From NCBI RefSeq assembly GCF_009727055.1, contig NC_052357.1, positions 82,589,086-82,653,085 on the forward strand: 64,000 nt of DNA, written 5' to 3'. Both the position numbers and the translations under genes were made by a program. The notes under the pieces were generated by a model, which ran no database searches, was not told the origin of the DNA, and worked only from the letters and a program-made list of their open reading frames with translations. This document shows positions 22,890 to 35,518 of the stretch, in pieces; position 1 is the first letter of the stretch; every line of letters begins with the position of its first letter. Origin of the DNA: Benincasa hispida. Lineage: Eukaryota; Streptophyta; Magnoliopsida; Cucurbitales; Cucurbitaceae.

Positions 22890-23330
22890 TGATATTTTTC
22901 GAAGGTCAAAACCTTCAAAAAAAACATTTAATAGACCTTCAATACATCTTTTTTCAAAGTTGAGATAACTAAAAACAAGTGGTCTAAAAACTTTTTCAAA
23001 TATCTCAAATATCTCAACCTTTGAAAAGTGTCGAAATATATCCCGTCGAAAAACTTTTTCAAAGGTTTACTAACCTTTGGAAACTATTATTTTTCAAAAG
23101 TTGATTAACCTTTGAAAATTATTATTTTTCAAAGGTTATATATCTTCGATAATTGTCAAATTATTTATCAATAATTATCTAATATCAAGTGGTCTTTTTC
23201 AAAGGTTTTCATTATTTCTAAAGACTTATCATGTTATTTTTAAAAATTTTAAAACCTTCATAAAAACTTATTTATCAACAATTGTATATCCTTTGAAAAT
23301 TCTCTTACAAAATCTTTTAGTACATTTATT
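22890..23330. repeat. CACTA subterminal repeats, left side
   Basis: The motif ttcaaaggtt and close variants (ttcgaaggtc, cctttgaaaa) recur in both orientations about every 20-40 bases. In En/Spm-type elements such repeats bind the element's own DNA-binding protein. The orientation mix and density match the right side. Confidence 0.75.
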
Positions 23331-23537
23331 GACAAATCTCGGAAGATTTTTTTTTACTAATTTATTTTCCGGTAGGACCATGAATTACAAAGTATAAGAA
23401 TAGAATAGAAAAAAAGACAATTACATGGATGGAAGTAAACTTATATGTCATAAAAATATACCAAAAGACAATTGAAATTTTGTAACATCAAACTACAATC
23501 GATCAACTAGAAACAAATTCTTTACGAATCTATGGCA

Positions 23538-26250
23538 TCATTTTTTAAATCTATCTTCAAAACGATTTTCTAATTCACTTATTTGACACCTAAGTGCTTC
23601 TACCTCAACCTCTCTTTGTTGTTCAATTTTTTTTCTTTGTAGTTCAGATTCTTGAAACCGTTGTACGGACTCATTAAAGCGACGCTCAAGATCGCGTATA
23701 GTAAACGATGATCCAAACAACTCAGAAAGAGTAACATCTACTCTATAACTACGAACACGCTCGTGTTTCTCTAATTCTAATATTCGCATGAAAATCTCAT
23801 CCTCCTTCATGTAAAGTGTACCATCGATGACTTGAGAAGCATATGATTTATGTTTCAACTACAAATACAAATTCACATATTATAATTTAAAACTAAAATT
23901 TATATATTATAATTCAAAACTAATACACATAAATCCAAGTGTTTACAATAAACACATGTCACTTCATGAAAATCTATACATCATCTAGCAACATCAAAGT
24001 TTCCCATATAATTATCATTGAAATATACTCTACCATTCAAATTAATACAATAATTTGCACTCAATTACAACAAAATAAATATTGATGACTTAACATAATA
24101 TATTAACTTTACACAATTCTTGACTATTAATGGGTGTAATTTATTCATGGGTGTAATTGTTTTATATAATATAATTGGGCAAGAAATAGACCATCATTCG
24201 ATCCAATTTGTAGTATCCTCTATTTCAATTCAAATGTTTTCTATCTAACATGTTAAAAACAATAAAAATAACAAGATAAAAAAAGAATTCACTTACAAAA
24301 ACTTAGAAAAAGCACTCAAAGCTAATGTGTTTATGCTTCTCTTTATCCCGATATTTCTAAATTGGAAGATTCTAAAGCAAAACCCAATATTTATATACTA
24401 CATAAATTCTATCCCAGTTCAAATCCAAACACAAATTAAGGAGACTTCTTTAAATCAATCATTTATAGAACAAAGCAATAGAAATGATAAATTAATGACC
24501 CTTACTCAAACTCTAACCAATAAGACCATATCTATCAATTATTTTGTACTTACTATTTTCTCCTATGTAGCTTCATTCACAACCAATCTATTATTGTTTA
24601 AGTGAGTTAACTCCCAAATTCTAATTCGACTTGGTTCTTCATTAGTGACTTGAACCTATTTAAGTGAAAAATATTATATATTAAGATAATTTGACTAAAT
24701 TAAAAGAAGTTTATGTAATTTTTCATTTAATTACCTATTTTTCTACTCTTTGTTGTATAATTTGTGAACTACATGTGTGATATACATTCAATTTAGAACG
24801 ATTCTTTTGGTTTCTTTCACACATCTCCTGTATTTCAAATATAGAGTATGAATATCAATAAAAAATAAATCAATAAGCACAACTTTTTTATGTACAAGAA
24901 AAAGATATTAGAATACAACCTGATATTCAGTTGACTTCCACAACTTTGAAAGATATTTTGAATCTTCTCTTGTTTATGGTGGAATATTTGCTAAAGCTTC
25001 ACAATTGTATCATATTTGTACAACCATTTTTTCTTTAAACTGTCTCTCCAATTATTATAAGATCGGTGAATTTGAAGCAACATTGAAGCCTTGTGACCTT
25101 CAACTTTAAATTGTTCTTGCAAAGAAAATGGTAGTTGTAATCTAGTTATGTAGGAAGTAAATTAAAGGAAAAAGAATATTATTTTTTCACCTACCATTGT
25201 AAGCTCGAATAGTTTTCTTTTTGTTCTTGTATCAATATCTCTCCAACTTCTTACTTTTAAAGGAGTAAAGTTGACTTGTCTAGCTAAGACAGTGTATTGA
25301 CTTTTAAAGATATCAGCATTATCTCCAACAAGCCGGTTCTTCCTCCATGATACTTCAAATCTAATCCCATGAGGTAGTTTAACTAGTTTGAGATTATGTG
25401 TGGGACCACGTACTTTTCTTACTCTAAAAGAAGAATTTAAGGTAAAAAGGAAAAAAAAGAAAGTATGTTACTAACAAATCAAACATAAATAATATATATT
25501 ATAAAAAAAACATGTTGCCTCTATTAAGAAAATTTTCATGACTAGTAGTTGATCCAATTTCTCCCGTAATCGATGAAGTTTCTAAACCAACTTTTGCTTT
25601 AGATTTTGTTGAAGATTGTTGATCTCCAGCTATTGGTTAGATGTAGACTTTGTTGATCTCCAGCTATTTGGTTAGATGTAGACTATCTATGCAATTATTG
25701 TTGTTGAATTTGTTTCTTACTCTTTTCATCCTTTACACAAATAATGAACTTGTTGGAAAAAGCAAACTAGATAAATAACATAATAAAATTTGAGTACTAG
25801 TTTAAGAAATAAGAGATATGATATATTATAAAATTAAAAAGAGACTACCTAACATAAACGATAGATAAAAAAAATTAAGAATTAAATTCTTCTATTTTCG
25901 TCTTCTCCATCATCTTCTTCTTGACAATCTTCATCTATGACCAAAGGGATATCGTAATAATCTCTTGGATCAACTTTCAACACAAAATACCAAATCGGAT
26001 TTCTTCTATCTTCAAGGTAAAAAACTTGTTCAAATTGGCACGCTAATACAACTGACTCATTTGTAGCCAATGTGTACATTATATTCACACTAGTTAGTCC
26101 ATGACCATCAATTCTAATTCCTTTACTGACACTGTTGATATTCCATCATTTGTATTTCAACAAAACAACTTTGTTTCCACCCATATACTGCAATGCATAT
26201 ATATGGTCCTTGAAACTAGAAGTGACTGTGGATCCAAATACAAACAATAA
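23538..26250 (-). pseudogene. CACTA transposase-like gene, broken, several exons
   Basis: Minus-strand order. (1) About 26250-25882: a DUF4216-like end with GIRIDGHGLTSVNI, VVLACQFEQVFYLEDRRNP and an acidic tail; an in-frame stop sits where the family has a K/C-x-W step near 26150. (2) About 25435-25195: a well preserved plant transposase (Transposase_24, TNP1-type) block with GIRFEVSWRKNRLVGDNAD and QYTVLARQVNFTPLKVRSW. (3) About 25160-24930: weaker continuation with EGHKASMLLQIHRSYNNW. (4) About 24835-24745: NRSKLNVYHTCSSQI. (5) About 24657-24600: EEPSRIRIWELTH. (6) 23858-23538: a charged, coiled-coil-like tail with FGSSFTIRDLERRFNESVQ. The TNP2 catalytic region upstream of 26250 is missing, so this copy could not mobilise itself. 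Confidence 0.65.
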
Positions 26251-26454
26251 ACAAACAAATCAAAACAATCAATGATTCAAAATCCAGATCCAAAGAGAAA
26301 GGAAATCGTAGAGTTTATTAAAGAATAAAAATCGTCTAAGTCCATACCTCATGATGAAACTCGAAAGGCAAAGGAAAGAAATTGTCGCCACACTGTTGAG
26401 GACAATTGAACAACGCGATCAAACGACCTCGACAATGAGTTGGAGATGAACACA

Positions 26455-26515
26455 AAGGAAAGAAATTCAGCTGCAGAGGAAGGAAATTCAGCTGCAGAGG
26501 AAGGAAATTCAGCCC
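26455..26515. repeat. 21-bp tandem repeat, three units
   Basis: Three consecutive units of aggaaggaaattcagctgcag with one or two changes. In an intact gene this could lie near the 5' part of the minus-strand transcript; no frame can be assigned. Confidence 0.8.
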
Positions 26516-26589
26516 TAGGAGATGAAGTGAGAATTAACCATTCAGAATGTTTTTTTTTTCTTTTCTAAATTAGAAAATATAAAAATTTG

Positions 26590-28130
26590 AAATGAACTTT
26601 TTTCAAAGGTTTAAAATTTCTTTGATGTGCATTTTTTCAAAGAATTCTTATAACCTTCAATAAAATAAGTATTTTCGAGGTTTTATAAATGCTTTGATAA
26701 GATTAATACATTTTTTCTCAAAAAAAAAATTAATACATTTCTTAGTTAATGAATATAATCTTTTCAAAAGTTTTAAATATTTTTTTATACGAATATATTT
26801 TCTTCGATGGTGTTTTTAAAAGTGTGGTAACGTAGATTTCTAAATTTTCATGATACGCAGTGCCAACATAGACAAAATCAATAGAAAATCAGAATATAAA
26901 CTAAACAAAACTAATCATAAATGTCATGTTATTGAGAAAATTAAAATAACCAATGATTACGAAAGAAAACTAGAAATATAGTCATTTTGGTGATTACCTC
27001 TTTTGTCGAAAATCCTCATTGTTAATCAATGAAACCAAATCCTCATTTAGTTGGCCTCAAATCCTCAAATCCTTCAATCCTCCTTGCTAGCTTATCAAGC
27101 CGAAATGACCAGCTTCTCTGGAATTAAAAATCATGGATGAAAACAACGTAGATGAAATTGCAAAATAAAAGAAGAATCATAGTAAAATATTGAACCAAGG
27201 AAGAAAACAAATGAATTTGTGAAGATTTTGATAAAAGATAATATATATACTTTTTAAGAATTTGGTGGTCGACAAAATATATATTTAACAACTTAAAAAT
27301 AATATTAATTTCAAAGGTTAATTAATTATCATCAATAGAGGATAACATATTTTCGAAGGTTATTTAAACTCTTTTAATAAAGAATAATATATATTTCAAA
27401 GGCTTTAAATGTTCTTTGATAAATTTAATATCTTTTTCAAAAGTTTTTAATAACATTCAATAAATAGTAGATAATTTTCAAAGGTTTTTTAAACTTCTTT
27501 GATAAAAAAATTAATATATTTTTCAAAGATTCTTAATATTTTTTATAAATATAATATATTTTTCAAAGATTTTCAATAACTTTCGATAAAGAGAAGATAA
27601 TTTTCAAAGGTTTTTTAAACTCCTTTGATAAATATAACATCTTTCTCGAAGGTTTTCAATAACCTTTGAAAAAGAGTGGATAATTTTCAAAAGTTTTTAA
27701 AACTCCTTTGATAAATACGATATTTTTTCAAAGTTTTTAATAACCTTCGATAAAGAGTAGATAATTTTTAGAGGTTAAAATTCATTTGACAAATATAATA
27801 TATTTTTTTCAAAGGTTTTCAATAACCTTGAATGGATAATTTACAAAGGTTTTTTTAAAAACATTTGATAAATATAATATCTTTCTCAAAGATTTTCAAT
27901 AACTTTTATTGAAGAATAAATAGTTTTCAAAGGTTTTTTTTAATGTACTATGATAAATATAATATCTTTCTCAAAGAGTTTTCAAAGGATTTTTTTTAAT
28001 GTACTATGATAAATATAATATCTTTCTCAAAGAGTTTTCAAAGCCTTCTATAAAGATTAAATATTTTCAAATGCTTTTAAATTTGTCTTATTAATGTAAC
28101 ATTTTTCAAATGTTTTTTTATATCCTTCCA
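26590..28130. repeat. CACTA subterminal repeats, right side
   Basis: At least twenty copies of tttcaaaggttt(t)(t)aa and ttcgataaa/ctttgataaat alternate through this block. One unit (about 27950-27990 and 28000-28040) with gtactatgataaatataata is duplicated in tandem. The repeats match those at the left end of the element. Confidence 0.75.
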
Positions 28131-28167
28131 TAAAAGATGGTTGAAATAGGCTATTTTTTTTGTAATG

Positions 28168-29236
28168 GCATTTCGAACAATTAAATATGGGGTCTGGCTG
28201 TTCAGAATTCGTGTTCAAAAATCGTATTTAGCATATTTACTCTTTTTGTAGTTATTTATAATTATGACCTTAAGGTTTAGAGTAGTGCGCTATATAAACT
28301 CAACTCTAAGGTTTAGAGTCTACGTTTTTATATTTTTTTAATTGTCAATTTCGTAACAAATGAAAAAGTATGAACTTACATACCATAATGCTTTGATGAA
28401 ATTCTTCCAGAGGCAAGTATCAACAATGATGTTTATGTTGAAAATGAAGACATTGGTTTGTATTAAGAGAATTTTTTTTATAAGCATGACGTTTTGATAA
28501 TTTGCGTAAATTTTAGAACGGTTCTCATTTGAGAGAGATTGTTTTGTTCAGTTCAGATATCTGCATAAATTAAAACCTAACAGATAAAGTCATGAAGCTA
28601 TGAAAATGTTGGGTCTAACACTCAAAGTCATTTTCAACATCAAGACAATACAAACCTAATCAAACATTCAATTTCTTCCCAATTAGCTAATATTGGAATG
28701 CGACCAAAATTCTATATTGGTTAGATAAGAGGAGAATCATGAGTATATAAGTGAGAATGACTATTTTTAGAGGAGGATCATGGGTATATAAATGAGAATG
28801 ACTATCTCCATTGGTATGAAGCCCTTTGATTTGAAATAAAAAAACAAAGCTATGAAGGTTTATGACCATCGTTGTCACTCTCATTTTTCTCCATTTGCGC
28901 CAACATCTTTTGTATCATCCAGCAATGATACATCACTATCTTCAAATATCTAGAGCAAAAAAAGTTCAAAGACAATTCAACTTTGTGAGCTTCAAATATC
29001 TAGAACATAAGAGTTGACATACAGGTTAATGCTGACACTGGCGAACGGATCTATACGACGCCGGCATGGATCTAAAAGATTTGGTGGCGAGAGCAACGGA
29101 TCGTGGGTGGAACGGTGCTGGAAGACAAACTGAGCGGCGAGAACGGTGAGGGAGGGAGGAAGAGTGAGAGAGGGGAAAAGGAGAGGGAGACGACGGTTTG
29201 TTTAGCTTTTCCTTTTTGTTTTTCCTTTCCTTTCTT

Positions 29237-29268
<32 letters not shown>

Positions 29269-29280
29269 AAACTCGACTAC
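28168..29280. other. Gene-free DNA with probable copia LTR fragment
   Basis: No intact gene. Bases about 28690-28880 (tattggaatgcgaccaaaat, ggttagataagaggagaatc, ctatctccattggtatgaag) resemble the beginning of a copia-type LTR, with an internal duplication of about 42 bp (gagaatcatgagtatataag / gaggatcatgggtatataaa). Bases 29040-29200 are GC-rich for this window and may be the 5' untranslated region of a CACTA element whose terminus is at 29390. Confidence 0.4.
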
Positions 29281-29390
29281 AATGTCGGTTTAAAACCGAC
29301 ATTAAAGATCCATTTTTCTTTAAGAAACTGACATTTTACATCCGTTTTTAGTTTTTTTAACCGACATCAAAACCCAGATTTCTTGTAATG
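29281..29390. mobile_element. CACTA-type terminus with palindromic subterminal motif
   Basis: The segment ends in cagatttcttgtaatg, the reverse complement of CATTACAAGAAATCTG, a one-base variant of the CACTA terminus. Inside it, aatgtcggttt and aaaccgacatt (29281-29303) form a perfect 11-bp inverted repeat around a single base, and accgacatc recurs near 29360. I found no matching left terminus between 28168 and 29280, so this is an isolated end or a deleted element. Confidence 0.55.
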
Positions 29391-29651
29391 TTTTAAAATC
29401 ACTTCTAAACATGTTTGAAAGATATGTTTTGATTTTAAACCCAACAAAAAAGAATTATTTTAACCATTTCAAAATCATTCACGTTCTTAAGTCAGAACAC
29501 AAAGACCATCTAATGCACATAACATATATAAAAAGTATCCATTTATTTTTTGGTTGTCCTATCAACCCATAATTCAAAATTCCACCGGAATTAAAATACT
29601 AAAATAGTGTTCAAAAAGCGAGTAAAACACATTATCCATCCCTAAATTTTT

Positions 29652-32600
29652 TTATAAAGCTTCTCCTGTTATCCATCTATAAAACATTATACTGCTTTCA
29701 CCTGGCTTGTATTTTACTGTGTGCCCTCCACCCTGAAAATTTCATGAAACAACAAACACAATCCTGTATTTTACTTTAATGGTTAACCCTGTATTTTACT
29801 TTAATGGTTGCAAATGTCATGTTATTTGCATATGTTGTTGTATATCTGTAAAAAAATGAATTAACCATTAAATCATTAGATTAAATCATAACTCTAGTAA
29901 TTCAAATATAATAATTACCCAAGTACTTGATCATCCAAAATAAACCAAGGTCTTCAATCATCAATAGTGGAATAATTTAGAGATTCGATCCATGATTCGG
30001 TATCTATGGTCAGTGTCACCATATCATGATCCCCACTATATCTCAATAAAAAAGAAACAGTAATTAGTATATATAAATTTTTAAATAAAACATTTAATTG
30101 GATAGAGTTATTGCATAGTACCTATAAACCAAAGACCGATAACCTTTAGAACTGAGGTTTGCATGACAAGGAACGCCGCTCTTAATCTCATATTCATAAT
30201 CATCAGTAGTATTGCATCTTAACCATTCTTTAATAGTTCCCTGTTAAAGAAAATATACATACATAAACAATTTATCTTGTCGCTAATGTTTATAATTACA
30301 TAAATAATTTATCTGTTTAATTACCTTACGTATATGAAGTGTTTTTTGGACTCGATCATCGTTAGCCCAGTAATAACTGAGGTTGTATTTATACTCCTAT
30401 ATATTACAACCAACATGATTCAAGAGCAAGATTGTCATAAGAGATGTTCCTCATTTATGAGACCAGAAAGAAAAAAGAAAAATGCTAGAAGAAGAAATTT
30501 ACTTCACAGTCAATAGAAAGTTGAGGAGGTAAGAATTTTGGAGGAAGAAACAATTGTTGATCTTCAAAGGTGTTATAGAGAGATCTCCGCGGTTCAAGTC
30601 TATCGGTTGGGGCCACACAAAAAGGACTTAAAATACACCCAATATTGATTCTACTCACACACTACAATTAAGGAGATGAACACAAAACAAATAATTAATT
30701 ATATCACAACTTTTATATCTTGAATATCAAAAAAATTCAACAACGTTTTCGTAAATACTACGAAACAAACCTTTTTGAAGGTTGATACATGCTTTATGCA
30801 CTCCACATTACTTGGGATCAACCTTCACATATTCTCCTTTGCAATTACTAGTCAATGACTATGCACCAATTATTAGTTACATACATCATCAGTTTCCTTC
30901 AAATATTTTTGTGTACGACAACAATAGGCATGAACACTAAAACCGATCGAACTGAAATTTTGATTTTTATTGAAGCATCAATTTAATTCAATGTAAATTA
31001 TAAGAAAATTTGGACTCGTTTGGTAATCATTTCGTTTTTAATTCTTAATTTCTAAAAAAGAAGCTTACAAATATTTCTTCCACATTTAAATTTATTGATT
31101 CCTTATCTACTTTTTATCAATTTTTCAATAATCAAGCAAAATATTGAAAATTAAAAACTTTTTTCTGTTTTTTGAATTTGGCTAAAAATTTAACACTTAT
31201 ACTTAAGAAAGATGCAAACCATTCTAAAAAATTGAGAGGAAATATACTTCATTTTCAAAATCCAAAAATAAAACATGAAATAGTTAACAAATAATACCTA
31301 AATTTTTTTATTTAAATTTGAAAATCGAATCGAACAAAATTGATTTGTATATATCATATATAAAATCAATTATTTGCGGTTTGGTTCGATTTGGTGTATA
31401 TTCAAAACTATAATTTTTAGTTGAATTCGGTTTGGCTCACCCGTAGTTAACAAAACCTTATACTACCTTATACAATTGAGTAGAGATGAGGTTCATGTTG
31501 TACGCAAAAGGAATCTGAAAATTTTCATTGCTTCCACGTATGGTAATTGGGTTCCCCACGATATATCCCTATAGTGAAAAATATTATTTAAAAAAAGTTA
31601 AAAGACTGCATTGCAGTTTGTAACTCAATGGGGTAATTAAATGAGTACAAGTCAAGAGAGAAAGCCCTACTAACAAACCTGAAGGTTTATAACTGGGACT
31701 TCGTGTTTATTTCCTATAACATCAAAAAAAAATTTCAAGAAAAAATTAGAAATACTCTTATTTTATCCATTCAATTGACATGTTAGTTATCGATGATAAA
31801 AAAAAAAAAAAAAAAAAAAAAGATCTACGTATATGCATACCTTCTGAGATTGCTTGAGTAACAAATGGAACAATCAAACCAGCACCATGAAAATTAACTG
31901 AGGTAGGGATCCATTGTAGGGCTCTACCTTGAAAACTAGAGGACCTTTAAACAAATACAAAATAATAAATAATTCAGTCTTTATATACAAAAGTGTTTAT
32001 AAATTATAAACACTAAGCTGTTAAATACTCAAAACTAACAATAACTTTGATGGAAAAAATGCAATGAAAAAATTAAATTGTTTCAAACTTTTAAGCACCA
32101 TGACTTTAATCAATTTTGGTGGAAGTTAATAAATTTAAACCGTAAAATATAAAATTATTATTATTGTAATTAAACTTTAATCAATCGAGATAAAGAGAGA
32201 AAAGTCTAATTCTCATGAAGTGGATATCAAGATTACTACGTTTGTTTTTGCATTATAGTAAGATACTCTGATATCTATAGATTCTTAGGCATTCTAAGAT
32301 TAATTTTACGGAGGTCATCTTAAGAGTTTTGATGCCTTCTTGAAACCCGGATTTACTAGATTTCCATGTTGAGAATATCTTCATTTTATTTTTTTGTCCT
32401 CTTTTTTTTTTCTTTTATATATATATTCACTCTTTTTATATATATTATATAGTTAAAATTACTTCTATCAACCATATAAATTATTTTTTTTTATTATATC
32501 ATAGTTCCTTTTTTTTTTTTTGCCAAAATATTCAAATTTAAATTGATATTTATTTGATAAAAAATCTTAAATTATTATATATTATTTTATAGAGAAAAAT

Positions 32601-33674
32601 ATTATAAATTGTATTAATTAATAAAAACAAATATGTTATATGAGATCAAATTATATTATATTAATTATAATTTAATGAATAGTCGTCAGAATATTGTTTG
32701 AAACATCATGTAAATTTAAGATGTTGCGTAGTAGAAATTCTATAGACAAACACCGTTTTCAAAATATTCGTAAAAATATTGTTATCTTAGGATATTTGAC
32801 GTATAATTCTAGATATTTATAATTTTGGAATCTAAAGATTTTGACTATTTATATTTCCCAAAAAAAAAAAAAAGGCTCCTAACACTAAAGACAGTTCAAT
32901 TATCAAAACCATGGGTTTGGGTTTAAGCGTCCTCTAAAATATCGATAAATACTTCTATTTTTTGTTAAGGAAAATAAACAATAAACAAAAATATGCTTTA
33001 ATAACTTTTCTATCTTTTATATATACAAATGTTTGGTTAACAATATTCTTTTGAGAAATATATAGTTGGGTAATTATTGTTTTGACAAAATTACTGAAAA
33101 TATTACAAATATAGTAAAATGTCACTATCTATCCATGATTAACATATGTCTATCTTACGTTGATAGATGTAGACACTAATGGACGACGATATTTTATTAT
33201 ATTTATAAATAAGTTCGATCATTTTGCTATATTTGATAACAACCCTATATAATAATTACCAAATAAATATTGAAATTGTTCATGCAAATAAAAAAAAAAA
33301 AAGAAAAAAAATGGAGGTTAGCCAATTCCATAGAAGAATCCAGTGAAAGACGAGCAACCAGGGCCTCCGGCGTACCAAGCCACTAAGGGATCCGTTCGGG
33401 GATCTCCTTGGGACTTCACAAAGTAATAAAATAATTGAACTTTACAAGAGGTATAGTTTAATTATTAAAAGGTTTTTTTTTTTTTTGAAAAGTATAATGA
33501 AGAATGAGCAAGAAGAAAGGGTAAAACTAACCCAGTTTCGAGTTCGAATGGAAGAGGACCTAAGAATCCAGGCAAATGCTTGACGGGCCAAAAGGAAGCG
33601 ACTGCGGCAGAGGAGAGAAACTGAAAAAAATGAAGAAGGAAGAAAACCGAGGATCGGAAAACGAGAATGGCCAT
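29652..33674 (-). pseudogene. Serine carboxypeptidase-like (SCPL, family S10) pseudogene
   Basis: Twelve recognisable exons read on the minus strand: about 33674-33532 (signal-like hydrophobic start MAILVFRSSVFFLLHFFQ, then HLPGFLGPLPFELETG), 33439-33323 ([18 protein letters not shown], oxyanion region), 31944-31841, 31713-31679, 31568-31467 (GYIVGNPITIRGSNEN), 30858-30771 (GEYVKVDP), 30661-30503 (ILSPFC), 30396-30325 (LSYYWANDDRVQKTLHIRK), 30240-30122 (GTIKEWLRCNTT), 30041-29919 (YSGDHDM, catalytic Asp), 29845-29800, 29732-29652 (GGGHTVKYKP, catalytic His). Most junctions have GT-AG. Breaks: exons 1 and 2 do not join in frame; exon 3 fuses NGSLPQL to LIVPFVTQAISE, losing the region with the GDSYSG nucleophile; exon 6 has an extra base; exon 10 has a stop where the family has Trp (DDWRPWF). 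Intact members are secreted or vacuolar peptidases or acyltransferases. This copy has lost its catalytic Ser. Confidence 0.85.
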
Positions 33675-33714
33675 AGAAGATAGATCAATGTTGACCTATT
33701 ACACGTTTTTTTAA

Positions 33715-35518
33715 CCATTTAATTTCCAGAGTAACCATTTCGTCCTAGTTTTAAATTTGTAATAATTGAGGGGCTGTTTGATGATAAATTTGTTTTTTGT
33801 TTTTAATTTTTAGTTGTTAACTTTTAGAAAACAAGTTTATTTGGTATCTAATTGAGTTTTCTATCTTTTCAATTTTAAAATATTTTTAAAACAGTTTAAG
33901 AATTTTGAAAACAAAAAAAAAAAAATGTTTTTAAAAATAGTTTTTTTCTTTTAAAAAATGCAAATCTGCAGCCCTTGCTCCAATGGTACTGATGTATATC
34001 CTCTATCATTGGTTCACAAGATCGATAGGGAGGATGTACATTTTTTTTTTGGCAAAATACATTTTTGGTCATTAAAATTTAAGTTAGGTATCTATTTGGT
34101 CCTAAAGTTTTAAAATGAACACTTTTGGTTATTGAGGTTTGAAAATTTGTTTTCAATGATCCTTGAGGTTATTTGACCGTTAATCGACTAATGGAAAGAT
34201 GACTTAGCATGGTTGAAGTGGTACCTTTTACGTGATGTAGCAATTTTTATTAGTTTTGTATTAATTTATTTTGATGTGTCGTTTTTTTTTTTTTCATTTC
34301 ATTTTATTTCTCTTTCTCTCCCCTTCTCCTTCATCTTCTTATTGCCTTAGTCTTTTCGTTAGTCAATTAGTGGTCAACTAACTTCAAAGACCATTTAAAA
34401 TATTTTTCCAAACCTCAAAGATTAAATGCCAGATTTAGGAAAAGTAATATAGCATGAGTTTTGAAAATTCATTTAACATTTGAAGATGGAAGATTCTTTA
34501 GGTATAAATTTAGAGAATATTCAGATAAAAAAGCGAAATTTATGCCAAAATATCAACAGTGATAGAGGAACTTAATTCACACTAAATATCTGAAAGAAAA
34601 AAGATAGAGCCTGAATTATGAATTCAATAAATTAATTACAGTACAATTAATGAAGCTGTTGAATTAATTACAATATAATTAAAGAAGTTGTTGAGACCAT
34701 TTTAGGATTAAATGAAAATGAATTCACATGTATCCCATGCATTTTTCTAAACCCCTAATTCCCTCATTTAATTAAATAACCCCAAACAAGGTAAAATCCA
34801 AAAATTAACTCAATTCCAAAACCCCAAACCGTGTCCTAATTAGTCAATTAACCAATTAGCCTTAATTTAGTTCATAATTGCTTCCTAAAGACATTTCATA
34901 ATTAATCCCTAAATTGCATTAACTTCATGAGTTTTCTTAACTATGACATTCTTAAAATTAAGAAGACTAAAATCAAGATTGATTAATTTGAATGTTCTAA
35001 ACTAGCATTTTAAGAAAATAGGAAAAAGTCCAAATTCTCATTCAAGATTACTAGTTCTTGCAACCTAATTACAAATTTGTTATAGAGCTATGTAATATTG
35101 CATGCAAAAATCCATAAAAATTGAGTTATTATCAATCCAATCTTTAAGACATTTTATTCAAATTTCAATAAGAACATTTAAGAATAACAAATTGTAAGAA
35201 GAAAATTAAAGAAAAGCCTCAAGATAAAATATATTTTTCATCCAAATGAACTTCATATGGTTTAAACAGCAAAATCCTACTTATCAACCATAAAGTATAC
35301 ATATATTCTACATTAAACAAGTAGAGTATACATGCTAAGTTGTACACAATAATATAATTCTAAATAAATGAAATACAAAATGGTTAAAATGACTAAAAAT
35401 AAGCTGAAGATAAATGAAAAGTGTTCAGCGATGTCTTCCCAAGATTTCCAATGTCAATTTTTGGAACTAGGGACTAATCTCCCACCTACGAAGTAGATAA
35501 AACAACAATTTGAACAAA
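33715..35518. repeat. Dispersed repeat, copy B, with the empty MULE site
   Basis: It matches 5840-5896 plus 17146-18085, 18780-19512 and about 22048-22075 in that order. It runs uninterrupted through the sequence corresponding to the Mutator-like insertion (gtcctagttttaaatttgta near 33745), and lacks the inner 690 bases seen in copy A. The left edge lies about 40 bp from the start codon of the SCPL pseudogene. No coding sequence. Confidence 0.75.

Larger units (their letters stand above)
22876..28167 (-). mobile_element. CACTA element, 5,292 bp, TSD gca
   Basis: The left end is CACTACGAGAAAATTGATA and the right end is the reverse complement of CATTACAAAAAAAATAG, i.e. a CACTA terminus with one changed base. 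The trinucleotide gca flanks both sides (22873-22875 and 28168-28170), the 3-bp duplication typical of this superfamily. Both ends carry dense subterminal tttcaaaggttt repeats. The transposase remnants inside read on the minus strand, so that is given as the orientation. Confidence 0.85.

Noticed and set aside
24327..24605. 92-residue plus-strand frame inside the CACTA element
   Set aside because: It overlaps transposase-like exons on the opposite strand and has the composition of AT-rich shadow sequence.
29072..29351. Open frames on both strands around a CT/GA-rich tract
   Set aside because: Low-complexity sequence next to a CACTA end; no conserved domain and no splice or start context.
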